A stretch of DNA of 33,293 bases from Clostridium sp. (GCA_023666975.1 JAMPAW010000001.1:66692-99984), one strand, 5' to 3'; positions 16,793-25,733 are shown, counted from the stretch's first letter. The notes: generated from the sequence alone by a model not told the origin. Numbers and translations are program-made.

Positions 16793-17581
16793 CTATTTGG
16801 CGGAGGAGGCATTGGAGAACTGTTTCCCAGTGTGGTCGAGATAGTAATCGGAGGTATAGATAAGGGAAGAAACGCGAACGAAGGAATAGCCCTGTTCTTC
16901 CAGTCCGGTCAACATTGCGTCCAGTGCATCTTTTGTGTAGGTGGCTCCGTTATGCAGGAGAATGATACTGCCATTTTCCAGATTTTTATGTTCACACACT
17001 GTGCGTATAATGGAATCAATACCGTAATCTTTCCAGTCAAGGCTGTCAACGGACTGGTTGATGGACATATATCCCATAGCATGTGCGACCTCCACAACAG
17101 TATCGTTCCAGTCGCTGTAGGGAGCGCGAAAAAGGGTCATATTTTTACCGGTCAGATGATATATTGTGTCATGGCAGGCTTTGATTTCCGCAGACATTTC
17201 CTCTTTGGACAGCTGAGGCATATGCTTGTGGGAATTGCCGTGATTGGCTAGCTCATGCCCTGCACTGTCGATGGCGGTAATGGCTTCCGGATATTTTAAA
17301 GCCCATTCGCCGGTAACGAAGAAGGCGGCAGGAGCATTATGCTTCTCCAAAATGGAGAGAATCTGGTCGAGATCCTCGGTTCCCCACGCACTGTCGAAGG
17401 TCAGTGCAACTACCTTCTGGTCAGTATCTACGCAGTAGATGGGAAGCTCGCTGGCATAAAAGGAAGAGGTAGCAATAATGTCGGGAGTAAAAATGTTGTG
17501 GGATAAAGAGTAAAGAAATACTGCAAATATAAGGATAAGCGTAATGTATTTCATCTGATTGGCGGAAATAGAAATTTGCAT
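16793..17581 (-). CDS. membrane-anchored polysaccharide deacetylase (NodB/PdaB-like)
   Basis: A 262-residue CE4 (NodB-homology) protein. A hydrophobic segment at about 10-29 is a signal anchor, so the catalytic domain is outside. Motif 1 is TFDSAW at 61-66, motif 2 is H114-GNS-H118, motif 3 is RAPY at 152-155, motif 4 contains DSLDW and motif 5 is LLHNG with His210. Motif 1 normally has two Asp; here the second is Ser64, similar to the altered motif in sporulation-type PdaB proteins. The metal His pair is kept. It probably acts on peptidoglycan or another N-acetylated glycan, and a sporulation link is possible but not shown. No good Shine-Dalgarno site precedes either ATG 17581 or the later in-frame ATG at 17554. 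Confidence 0.82.
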   Translation of the reverse strand: MQISISANQMKYITLILIFAVFLYSLSHNIFTPDIIATSSFYASELPIYCVDTDQKVVALTFDSAWGTEDLDQILSILEKHNAPAAFFVTGEWALKYPEAITAIDSAGHELANHGNSHKHMPQLSKEEMSAEIKACHDTIYHLTGKNMTLFRAPYSDWNDTVVEVAHAMGYMSINQSVDSLDWKDYGIDSIIRTVCEHKNLENGSIILLHNGATYTKDALDAMLTGLEEQGYSFVRVSSLIYTSDYYLDHTGKQFSNASSAK

Positions 17582-17778
17582 GGTTAAAACCCGAAATCTG
17601 CATTTCTTTAATTTATGAAAAAAGTATATGCTTTAGAACAGATTCATAAATCTTTGTAGGAATCTATTTTGGTGGGGCGGAGCCAGAGAAAAATAAAGGA
17701 AATTTTAATGAAATATATGGCAAACTGTAGTATAATGTAAATAGAATATAATGGCAGGCTGCGACAGGAGGGGATAGG

Positions 17779-18906
17779 ATGAAACGGATATGGAATGCAC
17801 TGCGGTATGGCGACAGTGAAACAAGAAAATGTATTGGAAGCGTAATTCTGTTTACCCTGGCTGCACTTGTGTTAGTGGTGGTATCCGGGTTATCTGGCCG
17901 CTTTGAATTGTTTATTGTAGCCATGATTTCCGGCATTGTGGCACTGGTTATTTCGCAGACGTTTACTCTGGTAGATGATGATTTTGTGGCGGAGATAGAT
18001 AAACAGGGGGATAAGGATACCGTGCGTTCGGTTTCCGTAGTGAAAAATGGCGTATCCTCAACGACAGCTTCTTCCAAGGAGAAGGCTTCTAAAACGGAAG
18101 ATGCCGGTGTGGAGCAGGCGGACACCGAGGATAAAGCCGAGCGAAGAAGGAAATCGGAAAAAGGTGTGGAGCCTGCCCAATTTGACCATTATACACAACA
18201 GATGTTGAAGAAAATCCAGCGAAAATATCATGTAAAAAGAGACCATCGTCCGATTATTATTGATTCGTCCTCTTCGTACCGTATCAAAGAGTGTCCTGCA
18301 TTTATATGGAGAACGCACAACAAGGTGTTTTTGCTGCTCTTAGAGAAAGAGCCAAGGAAAATCTGTATCTCTAGGGATATGATCTTACATATGGACTATG
18401 TACCTGATGTGCGTGCCGACAGAGATAAAGAATATCTGGCATTTGAAAAGGATAACATGGTGACGGGAGTGTTTCGGGAATATTTGCCGGATTATTTTGA
18501 CTCCAAAGCAGAGAAAGCGAATCTGAAGTATAAGCATCTGTATGAAATTTATCCGGATATACGATTGTCGAACCGTTCCGCATACGAGGTGATGGATTTG
18601 TTGTATCTGAATTTTATGCCGCAGGATAAAATTACCCAGTCGGATAAAATCAATGGTTTTTTTAAACGGGTATATGCGGCAAATATTATGTTGAAAGACC
18701 GCGTGTACAAAATTACGGCTTACAAGGAAGATGTAGAGAGGATTCTGAAAGAAATGTGCTATGCGGAAATACCGGAACAGGAATTCATCATTACCCTTGA
18801 GAACCTTGTGAAAGGCAGAATGATTTCCGGAGAGTATGCAAGACACTATATGGATTACCGTGAAAAGGTGAGGGGAAAGCCGATGGGAAAAGGACTGGGG
18901 CGTTAG
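17779..18906 (+). CDS. two-helix membrane protein of unknown function
   Basis: A 375-residue protein that I do not recognise. Two hydrophobic helices (about 19-38 and 44-64) form a hairpin near the N terminus. A charged, Lys/Glu/Ser-rich linker (about 75-135) follows, then a cytosolic-looking alpha/beta domain (about 140-370) with HYTQQMLKKIQRKYHV, IIIDSSSSYRIKECPAFIW and YLNFMPQDKITQSDKINGFFKRVY. AGGAGG precedes ATG 17779 at good spacing, and a TATAAT-like box (17731-17736) lies 42 bases upstream. The stop codon overlaps that of the convergent B6 kinase gene by four bases (TTAG), with no terminator between. Confidence 0.7.
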   Translation: MKRIWNALRYGDSETRKCIGSVILFTLAALVLVVVSGLSGRFELFIVAMISGIVALVISQTFTLVDDDFVAEIDKQGDKDTVRSVSVVKNGVSSTTASSKEKASKTEDAGVEQADTEDKAERRRKSEKGVEPAQFDHYTQQMLKKIQRKYHVKRDHRPIIIDSSSSYRIKECPAFIWRTHNKVFLLLLEKEPRKICISRDMILHMDYVPDVRADRDKEYLAFEKDNMVTGVFREYLPDYFDSKAEKANLKYKHLYEIYPDIRLSNRSAYEVMDLLYLNFMPQDKITQSDKINGFFKRVYAANIMLKDRVYKITAYKEDVERILKEMCYAEIPEQEFIITLENLVKGRMISGEYARHYMDYREKVRGKPMGKGLGR

Positions 18907-19730
18907 CGATCTGCCAGACGGATTAAAAGATTTAAGTGTTCTTCAAAGCATACGCCGTCATTGACAGGAATATCCAGATTAGCCGAGGTGAGCAGGCAGG
19001 TACGGATAAATTGTGCAGCCGAGGCTACAGAGGTTTTTAAATCAATATTATGTAAACTGCATCCGGCCAAAATGGAAGCGAACACATCTCCGGTTCCCGG
19101 ACGCAATGGCAGTACGGTTTTCTGATACAGCACTTCAAAATTGTTCTGTTCATAGACCGCATTGCCGATTTCGTCTTCTCTTTCGATTCCCGTGACCACA
19201 ATCTGTTTGGTACCGTTTTTGCTGAGAATCCCGCACATGCGGAAAATCTCTTCCTCGCTCAAGTCTGGCCGGTAAGGCGTATCGGTCAGTATGCAGAGCT
19301 CTGTGACATTGGGAGTCGTGAGAGTGGAGTGGGCGGTCAATTCTTTCATGGTCTGGCACATTTCCTGCGTGTAGGCAGGGTAAAGGTTACCGTGGTCCCC
19401 CATTACGGGGTCAATTATTTTTTTCTCAAAGGAAAAGTGTTCAAACATGCGGAGAATAATTTCCAGCTGTTTTTCCGAACCGAGAAAACCGGTGTAGATT
19501 CCTTCAAACGACAGGCCTAAATGTTTCCATTTAGTGAGGTAATCTTCCATATATTTCGTAAAGTCCAGCATCGTGTACTCCGGATATTCGGTGTGGTTAG
19601 AGAGGATTGCCGTCGGCAGTACGCCGCACTGGATTTTCATGGCGGATAGAATTGGCAGCGCTACCGTTACGGAGCAACGGCCAAAACCGGATATATCGTT
19701 TACAATAGCAATGGAATGTTGTCGTTTCAT
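18903..19730 (-). CDS. pdxY: pyridoxal/pyridoxamine kinase
   Basis: A 275-residue ribokinase-fold B6 vitamer kinase. It starts SIAIVNDISGFGRCSVTVALPILSAMKIQCGVLPTAILSNHT, the typical substrate-binding N terminus, has DPVMGDHG at 107-114, and ends the catalytic core with PLRPGTGDVFAS, where Gly212-Thr-Gly-Asp215 is the anion hole and catalytic base. It phosphorylates pyridoxal (and probably pyridoxamine or pyridoxine) with ATP. Whether it is closer to PdxK or PdxY cannot be settled by eye. The start is ATG 19730, about 8 bases after AAAGGA; an upstream in-frame ATG lacks a ribosome site. It is divergent from a class V aminotransferase that may act on the same vitamin. Confidence 0.88.
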   Translation of the reverse strand: MKRQHSIAIVNDISGFGRCSVTVALPILSAMKIQCGVLPTAILSNHTEYPEYTMLDFTKYMEDYLTKWKHLGLSFEGIYTGFLGSEKQLEIILRMFEHFSFEKKIIDPVMGDHGNLYPAYTQEMCQTMKELTAHSTLTTPNVTELCILTDTPYRPDLSEEEIFRMCGILSKNGTKQIVVTGIEREDEIGNAVYEQNNFEVLYQKTVLPLRPGTGDVFASILAGCSLHNIDLKTSVASAAQFIRTCLLTSANLDIPVNDGVCFEEHLNLLIRLADR

Positions 19731-19859
19731 CGTGAAATCCTTTCTAACGGAGAACATTAATTTCCTATACTGTTTCTCTGTGTTTTTCTTCTATACAAGA
19801 TAGTACAAATGAGCAGAAAATGCAAGTATCAGCATCAATAAAAACAATTTGGTGGTAAC

Positions 19860-19888
19860 TTTTCAAGGTGTCGAAACTGTGCTATACT
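19860..19888 (+). promoter_or_regulatory. promoter of class V aminotransferase gene
   Basis: TTTTCA (19860-19865), 17-base spacer and TATACT (19883-19888), about 38 bases before the start codon. It lies in the divergent gap with the B6 kinase gene. Confidence 0.55.
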
Positions 19889-19925
19889 GATATTGTTATA
19901 TTTTACTTGGAAGAGAGATGATAAT

Positions 19926-21035
19926 ATGTACATGATGATGACGCCGGGACCGACGATGGTTGCCGAAAACGTCAGGGCAGCCAGGAGCATGGAAACCGGT
20001 AATCCGGATTTGGATTGGGAATTTTATGATTTTTACCGGGATACCTGTCAGTTGTATAGCAGCCTTCTGCATACCCGGAATGAGAGTCTGATTTTGGGCG
20101 GAGAGGGAATCTTAGGACTTGAAGCCGCCGTTGCTTCCCTGACAGAACCGGGAGACAGGGTGCTTGTACTGGACAATGGGGTATTCGGCAGAGGTTTTGC
20201 CGATTTTGTCGCCATATATGGTGGAGAAGCGGTTCTGTATACCACGGATTACAGAAGAGCGATTGAAGCGGAGCCGCTGCGGGAATTTCTGGAAAAGGAT
20301 TCGGATTTCAAATATGTAACTGTGGTACACTGTGATACACCAAGCGGTATGCTAAATGATATGCGTGTTATATGTCCATTGCTAAAATCATATGGAATTT
20401 TGACGGTAGTGGATTCGGTTTCAGGAATGTTTGGAAATGAAATAGATGTAGATGCTTCTCAGGTTGATGTGCTTTGCGGCGGGTCGCAAAAGGCGATTTC
20501 CTGTCCCGCCGGATTAACGCTGGTGACTATTAGCGGGGCGGCAAAAGAGATGATGGAGGACAGGAAAACACCGATTGCCTCGTTTTATGCGAATCTTTTG
20601 GCATTTAAGGATTACTATGAGAATAAATGGTTCCCCTATACGATGCCGATTAGTGATATATACGGACTGCGGCAGGCATTGGAAAATATCAGGGCAGACG
20701 GGGATATGTTAAAGCGCCATGCAGAGATTGCCGAAAGGACAAGGGGGGCGTTAATACGGGCCGGATTATCGCTGTACGGTGAAAACGGATATTCCAATAC
20801 CGTTACCGTCTTTAAGATACCGGGAGGGGTTACGGCGGCAGAGATTTTGAGGGTAATGCGTGAGGATTACCATATTATGCTGGCAGGTTCTTTTGATGTG
20901 CTGGCCGGCGAGGTTATCCGCATTGGACATATGGGTTATAACTGTACGGAGGAGAACATGAGAAAGACGTTACAGGCTTTGGAGGGAACACTTAGAAAAT
21001 TGAAGGTGGAGCTTAAGGCACCGCTTGAGTTCTGA
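19926..21035 (+). CDS. class V aminotransferase, AGAT family; candidate pyridoxamine-pyruvate aminotransferase
   Basis: A 369-residue fold-type I enzyme of the alanine-glyoxylate/serine-pyruvate aminotransferase group. It begins MTPGPTMV, has DxxSG with Asp163 (VVDSVSG), the Schiff-base Lys189 in GGSQKAISCPAGL and the carboxylate-binding Arg332 in RIGHMG. In typical relatives the loop that binds the PLP phosphate contains Gly-Ser-Gly or Gly-Thr-Gly; here it reads GGEGILGLEAA, with Glu60. As I recall, the pyridoxamine-pyruvate aminotransferase of Mesorhizobium loti has Glu at this place and uses free pyridoxamine as substrate. With the divergent B6 kinase this supports a B6 role, but an ordinary aminotransferase is not excluded. 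ATG 19926 follows GAGAG by 8 bases; ATGs at 19932-19938 are alternatives. Confidence 0.85.
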   Translation: MYMMMTPGPTMVAENVRAARSMETGNPDLDWEFYDFYRDTCQLYSSLLHTRNESLILGGEGILGLEAAVASLTEPGDRVLVLDNGVFGRGFADFVAIYGGEAVLYTTDYRRAIEAEPLREFLEKDSDFKYVTVVHCDTPSGMLNDMRVICPLLKSYGILTVVDSVSGMFGNEIDVDASQVDVLCGGSQKAISCPAGLTLVTISGAAKEMMEDRKTPIASFYANLLAFKDYYENKWFPYTMPISDIYGLRQALENIRADGDMLKRHAEIAERTRGALIRAGLSLYGENGYSNTVTVFKIPGGVTAAEILRVMREDYHIMLAGSFDVLAGEVIRIGHMGYNCTEENMRKTLQALEGTLRKLKVELKAPLEF

Positions 21036-21093
21036 TGTTTTGCAGGATACAGGAGTCGGCAGGGTTATCGACGGAAGAAAGGGAGATATGGAA

Positions 21094-24015
21094 ATGTCAG
21101 GGAAAAGAAGATTACTTTTGATTACTATACTGCTATCGGTATTTTTGACCTCGGATAAAGTATATGCGATTAAAAAGGATATTACCGGACAGGGAAACGG
21201 ATATTTGTCGGTATTGTATGATAACAGCAATGGGCTGCCTACGTCAGAGGCCAATGCCATAGTCCAGTCGGAGGACGGATTTATCTGGATTGGTGGCTAC
21301 AGCGGGCTTATACGCTATGACGGCAATGAATTTTACCGTTATGATGCTTCTTTGGGAATTACCAGCGTGGTAAGTCTGTATGTGGATCAGAGAGACCGGC
21401 TTTGGGTGGGGACAAATGACAACGGTGTTGCCCTGTATGAAAAAGGAACATTTCATTTTTTCGGAAAGGATAAAGAATTGAATTCGTTGTCCATACGGTC
21501 GATTACCGAGGACGGGAACGGAAATATTTTTATTGCCACGACAGAGGGGCTGGCTTATGTCGACGAAGACAATGTGCTGCACAAGCTTGATGACGAGCGG
21601 CTGAATGAGGAGTATATCTGTCAGATTAAGCGGGACGAGGACGGAATGATATATGGCGAGACATTGAGCGGTTCGTTCTTTTCCGTGGATAATCTTGAGG
21701 TTAGCGGCTTCTATAACGGGCAGGAAATCGGTATTGGTGTTGTTGTCAGTATTTGCCCGGACCCCAAAGAAAAAGGCTGTGTATATCTTGGAACGGAAAA
21801 TTCCAATATCATATGGGGCGATATGCAGAATGGAATGAAGGGGTATAAAACCTTGTCTGCTGCGCCGCAGACCAATATTAATGATATTAATCCTGTGGAC
21901 GATATGATTTGGATTTGTGCGGACAACGGAATTGGATACATTAATGATAATGACAGCTATATCGAGATTCAAAACGCTCCGATGAATAATTCCGTAGACG
22001 GCATGATGGTCGATTATGAGGATAATCTCTGGTTTGTCTCATCGAGACAGGGAGTGATGAAAATTTGCAAGAGCAGATTTACCGATGTCAATCAGGTTGC
22101 CGGTTTGGAGAGTATGGTAGTTAATTCCACCTGTATGTACCGGAATCATTTATATATCGGAACGGATATTGGACTTTATCTGTTGGATAGCAATATGCGG
22201 CAGAAGACCAATGCGCTCACGGAGAAGTTAGAAGGAGTGCGTATACGGTGCATTAAAGAAGATTCGACCGGTAAGCTGTGGATTTGTACCTACAGCGATA
22301 TGGGGCTTATCTGCTATTTTGGTGACGATTACCGGATTTATGATGAGAAGGCGGGAATGCAGTCCAATCGAATCCGGGATATTATCGAGCTGTCGGACGG
22401 TACGATTGCTGTGGCTTCAAGCGGCGGCGTGAATCTGATTAGAGACGGAGAAATCATAGACTCTATAGATGAGCACGATGGCATAAATAACACGGAAATC
22501 CTAAGCATTTGTGAAGGAGATGACGGTAAAATTTATCTTGGCAGCGATGGGGGCGGCATCTATATCGTAGATGGCAGCCACGTGTCCTGCATGGGAAAGG
22601 AAAGCGGTTTAAAATCAGAGATTATCTTGAGAATCAAGAAGGACGTTGAGCGTTCAATCTATTGGATTATCACCAGTAATTCTATCTCTTACATGAAAGG
22701 GGATCAGATAACGACGCTTACACATTTCCCCTATTCCAATAATTTTGATTTGTTTTTTGATAACCTGGGAGGTATCTGGTTTTTAAGCAGTAACGGAATC
22801 TACGTCGTAAACGGCGATCAGATACTTGAGGATAAGGCGATTGAGTATTCGTTCTATGACAAAAAATGTGGTCTGCCAAGTATGGCAACAGCAAATTCAA
22901 GAAGCTGTCTTGAGGAGGATGGAACGCTCTACATTTCCGGTTCTACAGGGGTGAGCAGCGTAAATATTAATGACGGGGAGAGTTCACAAAGCGCAGTAAA
23001 ACTGGCAGTGCCGTTTATCGAGGTGGACGGGGAGACGGTTGCCTTGGAGGACGGGAAAGCAGTGATACCGTCAAGCTGCAAGCGGCTTACCGTTTATGGC
23101 TATGCGCTTACCTATGCTCTGCATAATCCCACTCTCAGTTATTATCTGGAGGGATTTGACGATACTTCGGAGACTGTCTCCAGACAGGATATGGAGCCGG
23201 TAAGCTATACCAATCTGAATGGGGGGAAATATGTATTTCATCTGTCCGTAGTTGATGTCATGACCGGCGAAGAGAAGAATACCATTGCAGTTACCCTGAT
23301 CAAAGAAAAAGCCTTTTACGAGCATGGCTGGTTCTGGCTTCTGGTCGCAGTGTTCATTATTTTGCTGGCTATCGCCATAAGCTGGTGCTGTATAAAGCAT
23401 AAGACAGCAGTGCTCGAGAGGAAGCAAAAGGAGAACAGGATATTTATCGAGCAGATTATCCAGTCTTTTGCAAAGAGTATTGATATCAAGGATAAGTATA
23501 CAAACGGACATTCTTTTCGGGTGGCTGAATATGCCGCAATGATTGCGGAGCGCATGGGATATGACAGCACAGGCGTAACCGATGTCTATAATATTGGTCT
23601 TTTGCACGATATCGGGAAGATTACTATTCCGGACGAAATCCTGAATAAACCGGGAGGGCTGACAGACGAGGAGTATGACATCATTAAGAAACATGCCAGC
23701 AATGGATATGATATCTTGAAGGAAATTGAGATATCGCCGGAATTGGCATTGGGGGCAGGATATCACCACGAGAGAATCGACGGAAAGGGTTATCCTTTCG
23801 GCAAGAACGGTGAGGAGATTCCGATGGTTGCGCAGATTATTGCTGTGGCAGACACCTTTGATGCCATGAATTCGACCAGACCGTATCGCAGGCAGATGAA
23901 AAAGAAGGATATTGTCGCAGAGCTGGAGCGAATTAAGGGGACACAGTTGAATGCAGAAATTGTACAGATTCTGCTGAATTTAATTGAGGAGGGCATGATT
24001 GAAACTGATGGCTGA
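21094..24015 (+). CDS. exported propeller sensor fused to HD-GYP phosphodiesterase domain
   Basis: A 973-residue membrane sensor. A signal peptide (LLLITILLSVFLTSDKVYA) is followed by about 600 residues of two-component-regulator propeller repeats (pattern ...IRSITEDGNGNIFIATTEGL, IRDIIELSDGTIAVASSGGV), forming an outside seven-blade-type double propeller. A Y_Y_Y-like beta domain (about 655-720) comes next, then one membrane helix (about 745-768), a short coil and a C-terminal HD-GYP domain. The latter has H838-D839-IGK and H891-H892-ERIDGKGYP, so the metal and c-di-GMP-type signature is intact. It would turn an extracellular signal, perhaps a glycan as in related propeller kinases, into c-di-GMP breakdown. 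The start is ATG 21094, eight bases after AAGGGAG. It is 58 bases after the aminotransferase gene, possibly co-transcribed. Confidence 0.9.
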   Translation: MSGKRRLLLITILLSVFLTSDKVYAIKKDITGQGNGYLSVLYDNSNGLPTSEANAIVQSEDGFIWIGGYSGLIRYDGNEFYRYDASLGITSVVSLYVDQRDRLWVGTNDNGVALYEKGTFHFFGKDKELNSLSIRSITEDGNGNIFIATTEGLAYVDEDNVLHKLDDERLNEEYICQIKRDEDGMIYGETLSGSFFSVDNLEVSGFYNGQEIGIGVVVSICPDPKEKGCVYLGTENSNIIWGDMQNGMKGYKTLSAAPQTNINDINPVDDMIWICADNGIGYINDNDSYIEIQNAPMNNSVDGMMVDYEDNLWFVSSRQGVMKICKSRFTDVNQVAGLESMVVNSTCMYRNHLYIGTDIGLYLLDSNMRQKTNALTEKLEGVRIRCIKEDSTGKLWICTYSDMGLICYFGDDYRIYDEKAGMQSNRIRDIIELSDGTIAVASSGGVNLIRDGEIIDSIDEHDGINNTEILSICEGDDGKIYLGSDGGGIYIVDGSHVSCMGKESGLKSEIILRIKKDVERSIYWIITSNSISYMKGDQITTLTHFPYSNNFDLFFDNLGGIWFLSSNGIYVVNGDQILEDKAIEYSFYDKKCGLPSMATANSRSCLEEDGTLYISGSTGVSSVNINDGESSQSAVKLAVPFIEVDGETVALEDGKAVIPSSCKRLTVYGYALTYALHNPTLSYYLEGFDDTSETVSRQDMEPVSYTNLNGGKYVFHLSVVDVMTGEEKNTIAVTLIKEKAFYEHGWFWLLVAVFIILLAIAISWCCIKHKTAVLERKQKENRIFIEQIIQSFAKSIDIKDKYTNGHSFRVAEYAAMIAERMGYDSTGVTDVYNIGLLHDIGKITIPDEILNKPGGLTDEEYDIIKKHASNGYDILKEIEISPELALGAGYHHERIDGKGYPFGKNGEEIPMVAQIIAVADTFDAMNSTRPYRRQMKKKDIVAELERIKGTQLNAEIVQILLNLIEEGMIETDG

Positions 24016-24041
24016 CGGAAGAATTTAACACAATTAGAGGC

Positions 24042-24070
24042 TTGCTATTTATATTATCATGTATTAAAAT
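24042..24070 (+). promoter_or_regulatory. candidate promoter of flotillin gene
   Basis: TTGCTA (24042-24047), 17-base spacer and TAAAAT (24065-24070), 38 bases before the start codon. Confidence 0.5.
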
Positions 24071-24108
24071 TATATTACTTATAACAAAGGAAAAGAGGAG
24101 GTAGGGTT

Positions 24109-25647
24109 ATGTTGGACTTTTTGATAAGCTGCTGGTGGCTGATTCTGATTGTGGTACTGGTCGTTGTACTGCTTTTGGCAAGTTATGTAAAGGCGCCGCC
24201 GGATGTCGCCTATGTGATTTCCGGACTGAGGAAGGAACCAAAGGTATTAATCGGCCGTGCGGGGGTGAAACTGCCGTTTTTTGAGCGCAAGGACGAGCTT
24301 CTGGTAAAACAGATATCGATTGATATCAAAACAGATGACTTTGTTCCTACTCTGGATTTTATCGGTGTAAATATCGATGCCGTGGCCAAGGTGCGGGTGA
24401 TGACGGACGAGGAGGGAATCCAGCGGGCAATGAAGAACTTCCTGAATATGAAGGAAGAAATGATTATTATGGCGTTGGTGGATTCACTGCAGGGTAATAT
24501 GCGGGAGATTATCGGTACGGTAACGCTTAAGGATTTGTGCAATGACCGCAAGGTGTTTGGTGACCAGGTGCAGGAGAAGGCACAGAAAGACATGAACAGC
24601 TTGGGAATTGAGATTATTTCCTGCAATATTCAGCATGTTACAGACCAGAATGATTTGATTCCTGCGCTGGGACAGGATAATATGGCGGCAATTCAGAAGA
24701 ATGCGTCTATTGCCAAGGCAAACGCAGACCGCGATGTTGCGATAGCACAGGCACAGGCTAAGAAGGAGGCCAATGATGCCGCCGTACAGTCTGAAACAGA
24801 GATTTCCATTAAGCAGAATGAACTGGCAATTAAGAAAGCAGAGCTTAAGACGGTTGAGGATACCAAACGCGCCGAAGCCGATGCAGCATATAAGATTCAG
24901 GAGGAGGAGCAGCGCAAATCTATCGAGGTCACTGCAACGAATGCCAATATTGCAAGGCAGGAGAGGGAAGTCGAGCTTAAGATGCGGGAAGCAGAGGTTC
25001 AGGAGCAGACGTTGAATGCCAATATCCGCAAGCAGGCAGATGCAGAAAAGTATAAACAGCAGCAGATGGCTGATGTGGAGCTTTATAAGCGGCAGAAGGA
25101 GGCAGAGGCGAAGAAGTACGAGCAGGCGCAGGAGGCAGAGGCACAGAAGATTCAGGCAGATGCGGTGAAATACAGCATGGAACAGGAGGCTGCTGCTATC
25201 CGTGCGAAAGCGGAGGCGGAAGCTGCCGGTATCAAGGCGAAGGGTGAAGCGGAAGCGGCAGCGATTAAGGCGAAGGCAGAAGCAGAAGCTGCCGGTATTG
25301 ATAAGAAGGCAGAGGCTATGCAGAAATATGGAGAGGCGGCCATTATCGAAATGCTCTGCAAGATGTACCCACAGGTTGCGGAAGCCATTGCAGCGCCGCT
25401 GGGTAGTATTGATAAGATTACGATGTACGGTTCCGGTAATACGGCAAAGATGACCGAAGATGTCACGACTTCGTTGAAGCAGGTGATTGACGGAATCGGT
25501 GACAGTCTGGGCGTTAATCCGAGTGTGCTGCTGTCCAGCTTTGCAGGAACAAAACTGGCAGGTCTTACGAATAAAGAAGACGGTCAGGGGAATGTCACCG
25601 TGGTAAAGGTAGAGCAGCCGGCAAATACAGAAGATGATGTGGATTAA
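24109..25647 (+). CDS. floT: flotillin-like SPFH/Band 7 membrane scaffold protein
   Basis: A 512-residue flotillin. An N-terminal membrane segment (about 8-25) precedes KAPPDVAYVISGLRKEPKVLIGRAGVKLPFFER, the start of the SPFH domain (about 30-200). A long Ala/Glu/Lys/Gln coiled coil (about 205-410) contains many EA repeats, including three nearly identical 11-residue units at 365-397. The C-terminal domain (about 410-490) is the oligomerisation region. Flotillins organise membrane microdomains. In Bacillus, floT is paired with an NfeD-type protein; none is seen next to this gene. The start is preceded by GAGGAGG. No strong terminator follows. Confidence 0.9.
   Translation: MLDFLISCWWLILIVVLVVVLLLASYVKAPPDVAYVISGLRKEPKVLIGRAGVKLPFFERKDELLVKQISIDIKTDDFVPTLDFIGVNIDAVAKVRVMTDEEGIQRAMKNFLNMKEEMIIMALVDSLQGNMREIIGTVTLKDLCNDRKVFGDQVQEKAQKDMNSLGIEIISCNIQHVTDQNDLIPALGQDNMAAIQKNASIAKANADRDVAIAQAQAKKEANDAAVQSETEISIKQNELAIKKAELKTVEDTKRAEADAAYKIQEEEQRKSIEVTATNANIARQEREVELKMREAEVQEQTLNANIRKQADAEKYKQQQMADVELYKRQKEAEAKKYEQAQEAEAQKIQADAVKYSMEQEAAAIRAKAEAEAAGIKAKGEAEAAAIKAKAEAEAAGIDKKAEAMQKYGEAAIIEMLCKMYPQVAEAIAAPLGSIDKITMYGSGNTAKMTEDVTTSLKQVIDGIGDSLGVNPSVLLSSFAGTKLAGLTNKEDGQGNVTVVKVEQPANTEDDVD
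25201..25299 (+). repeat. 33-bp coding repeat in flotillin coiled coil
   Basis: Three tandem 33-bp units encode RAKAEAEAAGI, KAKGEAEAAAI and KAKAEAEAAGI. The hendecad period suits a right-handed or straight coiled coil. Confidence 0.8.
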
Positions 25648-25733
25648 TGCATGTCATTTTCTACAAAAATAAGGTGCAAACTTAAAGGATTTAAGTCAAA
25701 ATAGTTAAAATAGTCAAAAAAAGCAAAAAAGAC

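Noticed and set aside
16423..16863. 146-codon plus-strand open frame
   Set aside because: It is antisense to the lipoprotein gene start and the intergenic gap; composition is Ser/Pro-rich and matches no family.
23071..23769. 232-codon minus-strand open frame
   Set aside because: It is a shadow of the HD-GYP gene, with no ribosome site or family match.
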